Positions 33,267 to 42,969 are shown, counted from the stretch's first letter. The stretch is DNA of 64,000 nucleotides from an uncultured Flavobacteriales bacterium (GCA_905181585.1 CAJIYG010000002.1:124001-188000); one strand, 5' to 3'. Notes: generated by a model from the letters alone, not told the origin. A program made the numbers and translations.

Positions 33267-33638
33267 TTACTCTAATACTATAATAATTCCTTTCATGTTT
33301 AATTGAACGTGAGGTTGACAAACATAGTAGAAGACTTTTTCTTGATCTAAAATTAGATTCTTAGTCTCTCCATAATTAATTTCAAAACCACTATTTGATT
33401 CTGTACCATCATTTAAATATGTTTCTTGACTAACCTCAATTGCATTGTGAGTAGCTGTCATAGAAAAAGTAACTGTATCTCCAACATTCGCTATTAATGT
33501 GTCAGGACTAAAATACATTCCTGGAGAGGTTATTAGGTGTGCATTACTATTTTCATTTATCTCTAATGTGTTTTTAGTACATGAGTTTAGAAAAATTATT
33601 ATTGATAAAAAAAGTAATTTTTTAATTTTTAATTTCAT
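33267..33638 (-). CDS. Cupredoxin-like lipoprotein, 123 aa
   Basis: Signal peptide with lipobox IFLNSC (Cys ~20), so probably a lipid-anchored envelope protein. The rest is a plastocyanin/azurin-like beta barrel of about 95 residues. It starts from PGMYFSPDTLIANVGDTVTF and carries a likely type-1 copper site: His in TATHNAIEV, then Cys, His and Met in YYVCQPHVQLNMKG. It probably carries electrons in the periplasm. The flavin-reductase-like gene precedes it by one base, so the two are co-expressed. Confidence 0.85.
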   Translation of the reverse strand: MKLKIKKLLFLSIIIFLNSCTKNTLEINENSNAHLITSPGMYFSPDTLIANVGDTVTFSMTATHNAIEVSQETYLNDGTESNSGFEINYGETKNLILDQEKVFYYVCQPHVQLNMKGIIIVLE

Positions 33639-33639
33639 T

Positions 33640-34117
33640 TTATAGGATGATTTTGTTATTTATTAGGTCTTGAAATGTTAATATATTTTTTTCATTATAT
33701 GTTTTAAATTTTCCAATATCAAAAGTGAAAAGATCGTGATCTCCAATGTTTTTATATTGTTGTTTTAGTATTAACTCAACTGTAGCATTCGTGTTTTTTA
33801 AAATATCATAATTATTCCATTTAGTTGTCAGCTGTTTTTTTATTAAGTATTTCTCTTTGTCATAATTTTCTCCAGACTTTTTTCCTAATGTTCTAACTAT
33901 AGAAATGTTATCAATATTTAATAGTTGTAAAACAAATCTATTTTCTTTTTTAATATTTGTGAATGTATGTGTCTTTGGGTCAATTGCTAATACAATAAAT
34001 TTTAGGTTTTAAACTTATTACAGTAACATATGTACAGATATTCATATTAAAGCCATTTTTATTATATGTGGCTAGACTGTAAACGGGAGAGTCAATTATA
34101 TTCCAAGGTCTTTTCAA
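33640..34117 (-). CDS. Flavin-reductase-like FMN-binding protein, ~160 aa (frameshift, start uncertain)
   Basis: Reading the minus strand gives RPWNIIDSPVYSLATYNKNG, then FNMNICTYVTVISLKPKIYC, then IAIDPKTHTF, LQLLNIDNISIVRTLGKK, IGDHDLFTFDIGKF and a terminal LTFQDLINNKIIL, a flavin reductase-like (FMN-binding split-barrel) family pattern. One extra base near 33988 splits it. No ATG lies in frame upstream; a TTG at 34117 is the only common start before an in-frame stop at 34142-34144, so the N-terminus may contain a second indel. Its role is presumably NAD(P)H- or F420-independent flavin redox chemistry. It lies directly upstream of the cupredoxin gene. Confidence 0.7.
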
Positions 34118-34266
34118 TTCTATATAGTTTAAAAATATTTTTTAAAGTTAAAATCTTTTAAAATAATAATTACTAGTTTTTCTAAAATTATTTTATGAGT
34201 AATTTTTGCAATTTAATAATGTTCATAAGTAATATTCATTAATAAATATTCAGCAACTTCATTAAC

Positions 34267-34274
34267 TATGTTTG
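34267..34274 (+). promoter_or_regulatory. TATGTTTG -7 box for the SulP gene
   Basis: TAnnTTTG match 22 bases before the ATG of the SulP transporter. Confidence 0.5.
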
Positions 34275-34296
34275 CTGCTTTTTAAAATTATTTACT

Positions 34297-35890
34297 ATGA
34301 AGCAGTATTTTAAATTTATTAAATCAACACAAGGGTCTGTAAAGGATGATTTGCTTTCAGGAATTACGGTTGCACTTGCCTTAGTTCCAGAAGCAGTTGC
34401 TTTTGCTTTTGTTGCAGGCATTTCTCCAATAATTGGCTTATACGGAGCATTTATCATGGGTATTGTTACAGCAATTTTTGGAGGTCGCCCGGGAATGATA
34501 TCTGGAGCAACTGGAGCTTTGGCAGTAGTTATGGTTAATTTAATTAGTGAAGGAAATGCTATGGGTGTAGAAGGAGCAATGTTAGGAGTTCAGTTTCTTT
34601 TTGCAACTTTACTACTAGCTGGTTTCTTTCAAATGCTTGCAGGATTGCTTAAGATGGGGAAGTTTGTTAGAATGATACCTAAATCTGTTATGATGGGCTT
34701 TGTTAATGGACTTGCTATAGTTATTTTCACTTCACAACTTGGAATGTTTAAGTCAGAAGGTCAGTGGTTACAAGGGGAATTATTATATAGTATGTTAGGG
34801 CTTGTATTACTAACGATGTTTATTATGTTTTTTCTTCCAAGAATTACAAAAAAAATTCCTGAAGCTCTTGCGGCTATTATTATTGTTTCTTCAATTGTAA
34901 TTTTTGGAGATATTGAAACCCAGACTGTTAAATCATTTATTGTTTCATTAGGGGGTGAAGGGATTAAAGCTGGTTTACCATCTTTTAATATCCCTTTAAT
35001 TTCTTTAAATCTAGAAACTCTGTCTTTTATAACTACCATATGCATTTAATCTTAGCTGCTATCGGCTTAATTGAATCTCTAATGACATTAAATTTAATTG
35101 ATGAGTTAACTGAAACCCATGGAAATGGTAACAAAGAGTGTATTGCTCAAGGAGCAGGAAATATTCTTAATGGTTTCTTTGGTGGAATGGGAGGATGTGC
35201 TATGATTGGCCAATCTATAATTAATATAAAGTCTGGTGGTAGAGGAAGACTATCTGGAATTACTGCAGCATTATCCTTACTAGTATTTGTATTATTTGCT
35301 TCTGATTATATTGAGATGATTCCAATTGCAGCACTTGTTGGAGTTATGTTTATGGTTGTTATAGGGACCTTCGCATGGAATACTTTTAAAATATTAAACA
35401 AAGTGCCAATATCAGATGTTATTGTTATTGTTGTAGTGACTGCACTTACTGTAGTATTTGACTTAGCTATTGCTGTTTTTGCAGGAGTAATTATTTCTGC
35501 ATTAGTTTTTGCATGGGAGAATTCACTTATGATTAGAGCAAGAAAACATATTGATGTTCATGGCATAAAACACTATGAAATTTATGGTCCTTTATTTTTT
35601 GGATCTATTGAATTATTTAATTCTAAGTTTGATGTTAAAAATGACCCTAAAGAAGTTATTGTTGATTTTGCAGACTCTAGAGTTGTAGATCAATCTGCGA
35701 TTGAAAGTTTAAATAAACTTGCAGAAAAGTATCAAAAAAATGGTAAGATGATACATCTAAGGCATTTATCGCTGATTGTGTTAAACTTATAAAAAGAGCA
35801 GAAAAAATATGTGATGTTAATGTTTTAGAAGATCCTGATTATTTTGTAGCTATAGATAACTACCGACAAATTCTAGATAAAATAAAATAA
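34297..35890 (+). CDS. SulP family inorganic anion transporter with STAS domain, ~531 aa (two frameshifts)
   Basis: Inner-membrane transporter for sulfate, bicarbonate or similar anions. The N-terminal part contains the SulP signature ([20 protein letters not shown], then [12 protein letters not shown], then [18 protein letters not shown]). The middle resumes in another frame from 35040 ([39 protein letters not shown]). A C-terminal STAS domain follows ([33 protein letters not shown]), whose end lies in a third frame ([20 protein letters not shown] to 35890). Each break is consistent with one missing base, near 35045 and 35769. Bicarbonate uptake is common for SulP in marine Bacteroidota, but selectivity cannot be read here. 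Confidence 0.92.
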
Positions 35891-36064
35891 TTAACTTTTT
35901 CCCTCTATTTTATCAATTTTTTCAAGAATATCATTAGCTTCTTTTTCTAGTTTATCACTCTCTGTTCTATTAGTTTTAGATAATAAGAAAGCCCTTTCTT
36001 TTGTTTTTTTATATAAAACAAGCAGTTTTTCTTTCTCTGTTTTTTTTTTAAAGATTCCAAACAT
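35891..36064 (-). CDS. Lacal_2735-type small charged protein, 57 aa
   Basis: Starts MFGIFKKKTEKEKLLVLYKK. The sequence then reads TKERAFLLSKTNRTESDKLE and ends KEANDILEKIDKIEGKS. It is almost entirely helical and rich in Lys and Glu, and recalls the short Bacteroidota Lacal_2735 family (start MFGLFKKK, internal S-x-x-NR-x-xSD). Function unknown. It abuts the stop codon of the convergent SulP gene with no gap. A poly-T run (36065-36078) precedes the start. Confidence 0.75.
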   Translation of the reverse strand: MFGIFKKKTEKEKLLVLYKKTKERAFLLSKTNRTESDKLEKEANDILEKIDKIEGKS

Positions 36065-36105
36065 TTTTTTTTTTTTTAGAAATGTAAAATTAGATTATTT
36101 TCTTA

Positions 36106-36711
36106 TCAATTATATAGTAAAGGAGTTATATTTTTGATTTCAGTAACTCTCCAATAATCTTCGAATTTTCTTAATATAATACCTATTTCATAAGACTCTC
36201 CATTTTTAGTTAAATTAATTTTAAATTCTGTTGTTGATTTATTTATCTTAAAAGATCTTTTTTTTGTATTCAATAAATCTAAGATTGTGAATGTTATTTG
36301 ATTTTCTAAAAGAAAACTAAAGTCATATAATATTGAGCTATATTCATTATCTTTTAATTTATTAATATGCCCCATTTCAACTGCTTCAGAAATATTTTTT
36401 GAAATTATTGTTGTAATAATTGGCTTAACTATCTCAATAATACCAAATGCTAAATTATTACCAAATTTTTCAAAAGGATCATTTGCATTAATTTCTTTTA
36501 AAGCCTTCTCTTTTGTGTAATTAATAATTTCATCGCATAATTTTTCAGAGACTCTCTCAATATCAAAATGTTTTTCAAATAAATATAAGTCATTATTCTC
36601 AATAGATTCTTTAACTTGTAGAAGGCTATACTCTTCAGATTGTTGCCAGTTTAGTGAATTTGTACATCCAAATATCAAAAAAGTTAGTAATATAAGTAGT
36701 AGTTTTTTCAT
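36106..36711 (-). CDS. Lipoprotein of unknown function, 201 aa
   Basis: Signal peptide with lipobox LLTFLIFGC (Cys at 16). The body (SLLQVKESIENNDLYLFEKH through YWRVTEIKNITPL) is about half helical and half beta and loosely resembles DUF2939 proteins: an N-terminal helix bearing an x-ENND turn and a C-terminal strand with a Trp before the end. I do not recognise it firmly. It lies downstream of mnmE on the same strand, separated by the structured element at 36743-36852. Confidence 0.65.
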   Translation of the reverse strand: MKKLLLILLTFLIFGCTNSLNWQQSEEYSLLQVKESIENNDLYLFEKHFDIERVSEKLCDEIINYTKEKALKEINANDPFEKFGNNLAFGIIEIVKPIITTIISKNISEAVEMGHINKLKDNEYSSILYDFSFLLENQITFTILDLLNTKKRSFKINKSTTEFKINLTKNGESYEIGIILRKFEDYWRVTEIKNITPLLYN

Positions 36712-36742
36712 TCTGTTTAATTTTTCTATAAACTTAATAATT

Positions 36743-36852
36743 TTCTAACTAACTACTTATCAGCACTTTCACTTATGTTCCAATTAGTCTTTCTATCACA
36801 GATATACTTAGAGAGACATATATACTCACTAGATTATAAGTAGTAGTTAGAA
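36743..36852. repeat. Nested inverted-repeat element between mnmE and the lipoprotein gene
   Basis: The outer arms are TTCTAACTAACTACTTAT (36743-36760) and ATAAGTAGTAGTTAGAA (36836-36852), a 17-bp pairing with one bulged base. Between them GTCTTTCTATC and the GAGAGAC end of the same stretch form an inner stem. There is no T tract, so it is not a simple terminator. It could be a MITE/REP-like element or a structured RNA. Confidence 0.55.
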
Positions 36853-36870
36853 TAATAAAAGCAATTACCT

Positions 36871-38229
36871 TTACTTTCCGATACAGAATTTCCCAAATAT
36901 ATTAGCAAGTAAATCATCTGTATTTACTTCACCAGTTATTGACCCTAGATGAAATAAAGCTTGACGAATATTAATGGTTAAAAAATCACTGCTCGTATTA
37001 TTTTTTAAGCCTTCAATAATTGCGTTAATTTCTGTTAGTGTATTTTTAAGTTCGTTGTAATGTCTTACATTAGTAATTATTGTATCGTTATTTGATGATT
37101 TTTGTGATTTATAAAAAGATATAAGTTTATTTTTGAGTTTATCAATTCCTGTATTTTTTAATGCTGAAATATGTAAATAATTATTATCCTCTATTATGTT
37201 TTTCCCCTTAAGGTCTTCTTTATTAATTACTCTAATAACGATTTCATTATTATTAAAATTTAGATTGTCAATGTTTTTTATTTGCTGATTTATATTTTTA
37301 GTTCCATCAATTAAATGGATAATGATTTTAGACTCACTTACTTTTTGAATAGATTTTTTTATTCCAATTTTCTCAATTTTATCATTTGTTTCTCTAAGCC
37401 CAGCAGTATCAATAAATCTAAACTTTTGTCCTTCAATTATAAGCTCATCTTCAATAGCATCCCTTGTAGTTCCTGCAATATCTGAAACTATTGCCTTTTC
37501 ATCATTTAATAGAGTATTTAGTAAGGTTGATTTACCAACATTAGGTGATCCAATTATTGCTACAGGAATTCCATTTTTTATAACATTACCTAATTTAAAT
37601 GAGGTAATTAAATTTGTAACTTCATATTTTATATTTGTTAAGAGTTCTTTTAATTTATCTCTATTAGCAAACTCTACATCTTCTTCTGAAAAATCAAGCT
37701 CTAATTCTATAAGTGAAGCAAAGTCAATTAAATTAGTTCTTAAATTTTCTAGCTTTTTTTTAAAACCTCCTCTTAATTGCTGAATTGCATTTTTATGAGA
37801 TGCATGATGGTCAGACTCTATAAGGTCTGCAATAGATTCTGCTTGAGACAAATCAATTTTTCCATTTTGAAATGCTCTCATTGTAAACTCTCCTGGATTA
37901 GCTATTCTTACACCTTGTGTTATTAATAATTCTAAAATTTTCTTTTGAATAAACTCAGATCCATGACATGAAATTTCTACGGTTTCTTCTCTAGTGAATG
38001 ATTTGTTTTTAGCAAAAACAGTCACTACAACTTCATCTAAAATATTATTATTTTCTTTAATAATTCCAAAATGAACAGAATGAGAATCTTCTGGATTAAT
38101 TTTTTTACTAAATATTTTATTAATAACATTTATTGATTTATCTCCAGATAATCTGATTAATGCAATTGCGCTCATACCACCACCGCTAGATATTGCACAA
38201 ATTGTATCTTTATTTAAATATAATGTCAT
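36871..38229 (-). CDS. mnmE: tRNA uridine-5-carboxymethylaminomethyl modification GTPase MnmE
   Basis: With MnmG it forms cmnm5U34 in certain tRNAs. N-terminal tetrahydrofolate-binding domain: ICAISSGGGMSAIALIRLSG, then ISCHGS and ANPGEFTMRAFQNGKIDLSQ. A helical domain follows, with an inserted G domain: G1 IGSPNVGKSTLLN (~222), switch GTTRDAIEDE, G3 DTAGLRETND and G4-like NKEDL. The terminal catalytic cysteine motif is FGKFCIGK, close to the usual C-[IL]-G-K ending. At 452 aa it is full length. A TAnnTTTG box four bases before the ATG suggests a leaderless transcript divergent from sucD. Confidence 0.97.
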   Translation of the reverse strand: MTLYLNKDTICAISSGGGMSAIALIRLSGDKSINVINKIFSKKINPEDSHSVHFGIIKENNNILDEVVVTVFAKNKSFTREETVEISCHGSEFIQKKILELLITQGVRIANPGEFTMRAFQNGKIDLSQAESIADLIESDHHASHKNAIQQLRGGFKKKLENLRTNLIDFASLIELELDFSEEDVEFANRDKLKELLTNIKYEVTNLITSFKLGNVIKNGIPVAIIGSPNVGKSTLLNTLLNDEKAIVSDIAGTTRDAIEDELIIEGQKFRFIDTAGLRETNDKIEKIGIKKSIQKVSESKIIIHLIDGTKNINQQIKNIDNLNFNNNEIVIRVINKEDLKGKNIIEDNNYLHISALKNTGIDKLKNKLISFYKSQKSSNNDTIITNVRHYNELKNTLTEINAIIEGLKNNTSSDFLTINIRQALFHLGSITGEVNTDDLLANIFGKFCIGK

Positions 38230-38233
38230 AGTG

Positions 38234-38241
38234 CAAAAGTA
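38234..38241 (-). promoter_or_regulatory. TACTTTTG -7 box for mnmE
   Basis: Minus-strand TAnnTTTG ending four bases before the mnmE ATG, which implies little or no 5' leader. Confidence 0.5.
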
Positions 38242-38251
38242 TTTAAAATCC

Positions 38252-38281
38252 TTTGTTAGTATGCATTTTGTAGTAATTTTG
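38252..38281 (+). promoter_or_regulatory. TTTG / TAATTTTG promoter for sucD
   Basis: TTTG (38252-38255), 18 bases, then TAATTTTG (38274-38281): both Bacteroidota promoter elements with normal spacing, 24 bases before the sucD ATG. It partly faces the mnmE promoter. Confidence 0.65.
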
Positions 38282-38305
38282 CTTGCCTAAACTAAAAAAA
38301 ACATA

Positions 38306-39179
38306 ATGAGCGTATTAGTAAACAAACATTCAAAAGTAATTGTTCAAGGCTTTACAGGAACTGAAGGGACTTTTCACTCTACACAAATGATTGAATATGG
38401 TACAAATCTTAGTCGGTGGAGTAACTCCAGGAAAAGGAGGCTCTAAACATCTTAATCTACCTGTTTTTAATACAGTTTCTGAAGCAGTAGACTTAGTTAA
38501 TGCTGATACTAGTTTAATTTTTGTTCCCCCAGCATTTGCAGCCGATGCTATTATGGAAGCAGCTGATGCAGGAATAAAAGTTATAATATGTATAACTGAA
38601 GGTATTCCTACTAAAGATATGATTGTTGTTAAGAATTATATAGATGATAAACAATGTACATTGGTAGGTCCTAATTGTCCTGGAATTATTACTCCTGAAG
38701 AAGCAAAATGTGGGATCATGCCTGGCTTTGTCTTTAAAAAAGGAAGAATAGGAATTGTTTCAAAATCTGGAACTCTTACTTATGAAGCGGCCGATCAAGT
38801 TGTGAAAGCTGGTATGGGTGTTTCTACTGCTATTGGAATTGGAGGTGATCCAATTATTGGAACAACAACTAAAGATGCTGTAAAACTTTTAATGAATGAT
38901 AATGAAACTGATGGTATTATTATGATTGGAGAAATTGGCGGTCAACTTGAGGCTGATGCAGCTAAATGGGTAAAAGAATTTGGAAATAAGCCTATGGTTG
39001 GATTCATTGCTGGTAAAACTGCACCAGCTGGTAGAACTATGGGACATGCTGGTGCTATTGTTGGCGGTAAGGATGATACTGCAGATGCCAAAATTTCAAT
39101 TTTAAGAGAGTGCGGTATATCTGTTGCAGAATCTCCTGCTGAGATTGGATCTTTAATGGCTAAATTAATGAATGTATAA
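38306..39179 (+). CDS. sucD: Succinyl-CoA ligase (ADP-forming) alpha subunit, one frameshift
   Basis: TCA-cycle enzyme subunit that interconverts succinyl-CoA and succinate with ADP/GDP phosphorylation. Starts [18 protein letters not shown] with [16 protein letters not shown]. One extra A near 38411 shifts the frame, and the next segment is [17 protein letters not shown]. The CoA-binding Rossmann part is followed by [20 protein letters not shown] and the phosphohistidine in [13 protein letters not shown] (~245). The corrected protein is 290 aa, the normal length. No sucC lies next to it, which is common in Bacteroidota. Confidence 0.95.
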
Positions 39180-39210
39180 TTTTTCTTAAATTTATTTTTT
39201 AAATATACCT

Positions 39211-39957
39211 ATGAAATTACTTAAAAATAAAACTGTAATCATTACTGGTGCATCTAGAGGTATTGGTAAATCAATAGCCAAATTATTTGCCAGTCATGGT
39301 GCAAATATTGCTTTTACTTCTTTAAAAAGAGATGAAAATGTTATAATCTTAGAGAAAGAGCTAAATTCTTGTGGAATTAAAGCTATTGGATATGTATCTG
39401 ATGCATCTAATTTTGAAGATTCATTATCGTTAGCTGAAAGTGTTATAAATGATTTTGGTTCAATCGATGTTTTAGTAAACAATGCTGGAATTACAAAAGA
39501 TAATCTTTTAATGAGAATGAGTGAAGATGATTTTAATGCTGTTATGCAAGTAAATATGAACTCAGTGTTTAACCTTACCAAAGCATGTTTAAAAATAATG
39601 CTTAAACAAAGAAGTGGCTCAATTATTAATATGAGTTCAGTTGTTGGTGTTAAAGGAAATGCTGGTCAAGCTAACTATTCTGCATCTAAAGCTGCTATTA
39701 ACGGATTCACAAAATCTACTGCACTTGAGCTTGGCTCAAGAAATATAAGATGTAATTCTATTGCTCCTGGTTTTATTGAAACAGAAATGACAAGTGCTTT
39801 AGGTAAAGATAAAATTGATGAATGGGCTCAAAGCATTCCACTTAGAAGAAATGGAAGCCCAAACGATGTTGCTAATGTTTCATTGTTTTTAGCATCAGAC
39901 ATGTCTTCATATGTAACAGGTCAAGTTATTAATGTATGTGGTGGTATGTTGACCTAA
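39211..39957 (+). CDS. fabG: 3-oxoacyl-[acyl-carrier-protein] reductase
   Basis: Classical short-chain dehydrogenase. NADP-binding TGASRGIGKSIAKLF (~12), VNNAGITKDNLLMRM (~88), the catalytic Ser in INMSSVVGVKGNAGQANYSA, and the Tyr/Lys pair in YSASKAAINGFTKS (~155). Then IAPGFIETEMT and a terminal SYVTGQVINVCGGM. The match to FabG of fatty acid synthesis is full length (248 aa). It follows sucD after 31 bases and may share its transcript. Confidence 0.93.
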   Translation: MKLLKNKTVIITGASRGIGKSIAKLFASHGANIAFTSLKRDENVIILEKELNSCGIKAIGYVSDASNFEDSLSLAESVINDFGSIDVLVNNAGITKDNLLMRMSEDDFNAVMQVNMNSVFNLTKACLKIMLKQRSGSIINMSSVVGVKGNAGQANYSASKAAINGFTKSTALELGSRNIRCNSIAPGFIETEMTSALGKDKIDEWAQSIPLRRNGSPNDVANVSLFLASDMSSYVTGQVINVCGGMLT

Positions 39958-39963
39958 AAAAGG

Positions 39964-41979
39964 ATGTCATTAGATCATTCTTATCCTTGGTATTTTAGTT
40001 TACTATGTGTTTTTTTAGGTGTTTTTGTTACTTACTTTTTTTACAGAGAAAATAATAACTTAAAACCTTTTACAAAGTCTTTCTTATTTTTTATAAGATT
40101 TTCTATTTTAACTTCACTATTTTTTTTGTTACTATCTCCAATATTTAATATAATAATTAAAAATATTGAGAGGCCAAGTATTATCTTATTGCAAGATGCT
40201 TCAAAATCTGTAAGAATAGATATAAAGAATGATTTTAAAAAAATTCAAAATGAGTTATTAGATTTTGATGTTAGTATTTATAATTTTTCAGATCAATTAA
40301 ATGAAGGGTTTGCTGATACTAACTTAGGCCTTTATACAAATATTGACCTTGCCTTAACAAATATCAACGATTTGTATTCTAATAGAAATCTGTCATCGGT
40401 TGTTATTGCAACAGATGGTCTTTATAACAGGGGAAAGAATCCTCTTTACTCTGAAAAATTTAATTTCCCAATTTATTCATTAATTTTAGGAGATACAGCT
40501 GAACAAGTTGATATAAGTATTGATAAAATTGAACATAATGAATTAGCTTTTTTAGGTAATTATTTTCCTGTTAAAATTAGAATTAAGTCAACTTCAGCAA
40601 AAAATAAAAATTTCAAATTAAAAATTAGACAAAATGACTCAATAATATTTACTGGATCATTTATTTCAATTTTAAATAATGAATATTTTGAAATAAAAGA
40701 AGATTTTCTAGCAAATAAAATAGGAATGAATAAATATTCTATAAGTGTTTCTGAATTTGCGAATGAACAAAATGTTATAAATAATTATGCTGACTTTTTT
40801 ATTGACATTATTGATTCTAAGTCAAAAATTCTAATTTTTAACGATAAACCACACCCTGACATTGCTGCATTTGTTTCTTCAATTTCTTCAAATGAAAATT
40901 ATGATTATACAATTTCTAAAACAGAAAATTATAGTTTAGACTTTTCTGATTTTAATCTAATTGTTTTTCATTCAATTAAAAATTTGAATGAAAAGTTTAT
41001 ACTGGAAATTTTTGAATCAAAAATTCCTCTTTTGCTATTTTGTACTAATGATTTTAATAATATAAATACATTTTTTTCATCTGTTGATTTTTTAAATAAA
41101 GGTTCTATTGATGAGGTTTATCCTTTTTTAAGTTCAACTTTTGATGATTTTCAACTTTCTGATAGTGTTAAAAATATGATTAGTTTAATGCCACCACTTA
41201 AGTTGCAATTTGGATCATATTTTGTAAACAATCCTTCTAAAGTATTATTGTATCAAAAAATTAAAGACATTAATTCTTTAAATCCTTTAATATCTTTTGA
41301 AAATATTGATAAAAGAATTGGGATTATTTTTGGTGAAGGATATTGGAAATGGCGATTACGAAATTTTTATTTAAATAATTCACATAATTCTTTCGACGAT
41401 TTCTTTAATAAAGTCATTCAATACTTAGTTACAAATGAAGATAAAAGTAAACTTAGGTTAGACTATAATAAATCATATTTTGAAAATGAAAGTATAATAA
41501 TCTCCGCAGAATTATATAATTCATCATTTGACTTATACAATGAGAAGAATATTGAGCTTAAATTATTCAATTCTAAAAATGAAATATTTGATTATAATTT
41601 TGATAAATATGAAAACAGCTATTCTTTAAATATTGGTGCTTTAGAATCAGATAATTACAGATTTGAAGTTTTTGTGAAAGATTCTGATGTTTCTACTAAA
41701 ACTGGAGTTATTACTGTGAAGCCAGTTAAAGTTGAAGAACTTAATTTAATCTCCGATTATAATTTTTTAAACAATCTCTCAAGCGCTAATAATGGCTCTT
41801 TATTTTGGCCTAATGAAATAAATTTGTTAATATCTGAAATTAAGTCTTCTAAAAGTCAAAAAATTATTAGAACTTCTAATGATATTCTTAAGCTAATAGA
41901 TATAAATTCATTATTAATTTTTTTATTATTCTTTATTTTTCTAGAGTGGTTTATTAGAAAATATAATGGTTTAATTTAA
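39964..41979 (+). CDS. Membrane protein with VWA-like domain, 671 aa
   Basis: Two transmembrane helices near the N-terminus (~8-26 and 36-60) and one near the C-terminus (~642-662) flank a large extracytoplasmic region. A von Willebrand A-like domain starts at IILLQDASKSVRIDI, where DASKS fits the metal-binding DxSxS motif, and includes VVIATDGLYNRG. It is followed by an Ig-like beta region (SIDKIEHNELAFLGNYFPVK). A second Rossmann-like or glutamine amidotransferase-like segment follows (ILIFNDKPHPDIAAFVSSI). Such proteins are common in Bacteroidota; function is unknown. It follows fabG after six bases. Confidence 0.75.
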   Translation: MSLDHSYPWYFSLLCVFLGVFVTYFFYRENNNLKPFTKSFLFFIRFSILTSLFFLLLSPIFNIIIKNIERPSIILLQDASKSVRIDIKNDFKKIQNELLDFDVSIYNFSDQLNEGFADTNLGLYTNIDLALTNINDLYSNRNLSSVVIATDGLYNRGKNPLYSEKFNFPIYSLILGDTAEQVDISIDKIEHNELAFLGNYFPVKIRIKSTSAKNKNFKLKIRQNDSIIFTGSFISILNNEYFEIKEDFLANKIGMNKYSISVSEFANEQNVINNYADFFIDIIDSKSKILIFNDKPHPDIAAFVSSISSNENYDYTISKTENYSLDFSDFNLIVFHSIKNLNEKFILEIFESKIPLLLFCTNDFNNINTFFSSVDFLNKGSIDEVYPFLSSTFDDFQLSDSVKNMISLMPPLKLQFGSYFVNNPSKVLLYQKIKDINSLNPLISFENIDKRIGIIFGEGYWKWRLRNFYLNNSHNSFDDFFNKVIQYLVTNEDKSKLRLDYNKSYFENESIIISAELYNSSFDLYNEKNIELKLFNSKNEIFDYNFDKYENSYSLNIGALESDNYRFEVFVKDSDVSTKTGVITVKPVKVEELNLISDYNFLNNLSSANNGSLFWPNEINLLISEIKSSKSQKIIRTSNDILKLIDINSLLIFLLFFIFLEWFIRKYNGLI

Positions 41980-42011
41980 TTATCTAATTTTTTTTAAGTT
42001 GATTAAGAAAA

Positions 42012-42043
42012 TTTGGTGTTCAAAAACGTTAATCATATATTTG
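42012..42043 (+). promoter_or_regulatory. TTTG / TATATTTG promoter for the prohibitin gene
   Basis: TTTG (42012-42015), 20 bases, then TATATTTG (42036-42043). Both elements have canonical spacing, 51 bases before the ATG. Confidence 0.65.
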
Positions 42044-42094
42044 CATAGTTTTTTACTCTTAGTAAAAATTAATAATAAATAAAAATTAAAAATT

Positions 42095-42913
42095 ATGGAA
42101 AATCAAGGCTTACCAAAAACAATGGTTTTAGGAATAGTTGGTCTAATATTTGTAGTGCTATTTGGCTCTAGTATGTTTGTTACTATTGAACCGGGAGAAA
42201 ATGGTGTGTTATTTAAGAAATTTGGAGGTGGTTTAGATAAAGAGTTTGTCTATGGACAGGGATTTCATGTAATAGCACCTTGGAATACAATGCACGTTTA
42301 TGATGTAAGATTACAAGATACTTTTGAAAAAATGGAAGTTCTTTCTAAGAATGGACTTTCTATTAAGATTGATTTATCATTTAGATATCAGCCAGTTGCA
42401 AGTCAAATAGGTTTTTTACATGATGGAATTGGAAAAGGATATTTAGAAAGAATAATAAAACCTGAGATTAGATCAGTAACTAGAGAAGTTATTGGTAATT
42501 ATTTGCCTGAAGAATTATATTCTACAAAAAGAGAAGCAATTGAAGACGAAATTTATGATAGAACAAAAATTAATATTGAAGCTAAATACTTATATCTTGA
42601 CGCCATCCTTATTAGAGATGTAACACTTCCTCTAACACTTCAAACAGCAATTGAACAAAAGCTAAAGCAAGAGCAAGAATCTCTTGAATATGAGTTTAAA
42701 ATTGACAAAGCAAGAAAAGAGGCTGAAAGAAAAGAAATAGAAGCTCGAGGAATATCGGAATTTCAAAAAATTATTACTCGAACTATTACTCCACAACTTC
42801 TAAAATGGAAGGGGATAGAGGCTACCCAAGAGATTTCCAAATCTCCTAATGCTAAAGTAGTTGTAATAGGTAATGGTGAAGGAGATTTACCAATAATTCT
42901 TGGTGGACAATAA
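42095..42913 (+). CDS. Prohibitin-family (SPFH) membrane protein, 272 aa
   Basis: One N-terminal transmembrane helix (~12-30, MVLGIVGLIFVVLFGSSMFV). Then an SPFH domain: TIEPGENGVLFKKFGGGLDK, YGQGFHVIAPWNTMHVYDVR, LSIKIDLSFRYQP, and GYLERIIKPEIRSVTREV. After it comes a long charged coiled coil (~195-235, EQKLKQEQESLEYEFKIDKA) and a C-terminal ANAKVVVIGNGEGDLPIILG-type strand. Bacterial prohibitin homologues form ring-like assemblies on the inner membrane that scaffold proteases or lipid domains. Single gene with its own promoter. Confidence 0.92.
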   Translation: MENQGLPKTMVLGIVGLIFVVLFGSSMFVTIEPGENGVLFKKFGGGLDKEFVYGQGFHVIAPWNTMHVYDVRLQDTFEKMEVLSKNGLSIKIDLSFRYQPVASQIGFLHDGIGKGYLERIIKPEIRSVTREVIGNYLPEELYSTKREAIEDEIYDRTKINIEAKYLYLDAILIRDVTLPLTLQTAIEQKLKQEQESLEYEFKIDKARKEAERKEIEARGISEFQKIITRTITPQLLKWKGIEATQEISKSPNAKVVVIGNGEGDLPIILGGQ

Positions 42914-42969
42914 AAATTTATAATTTTACGTTATTCTAAAAGTTTTAACAATAATCAAAAAAAATACAA

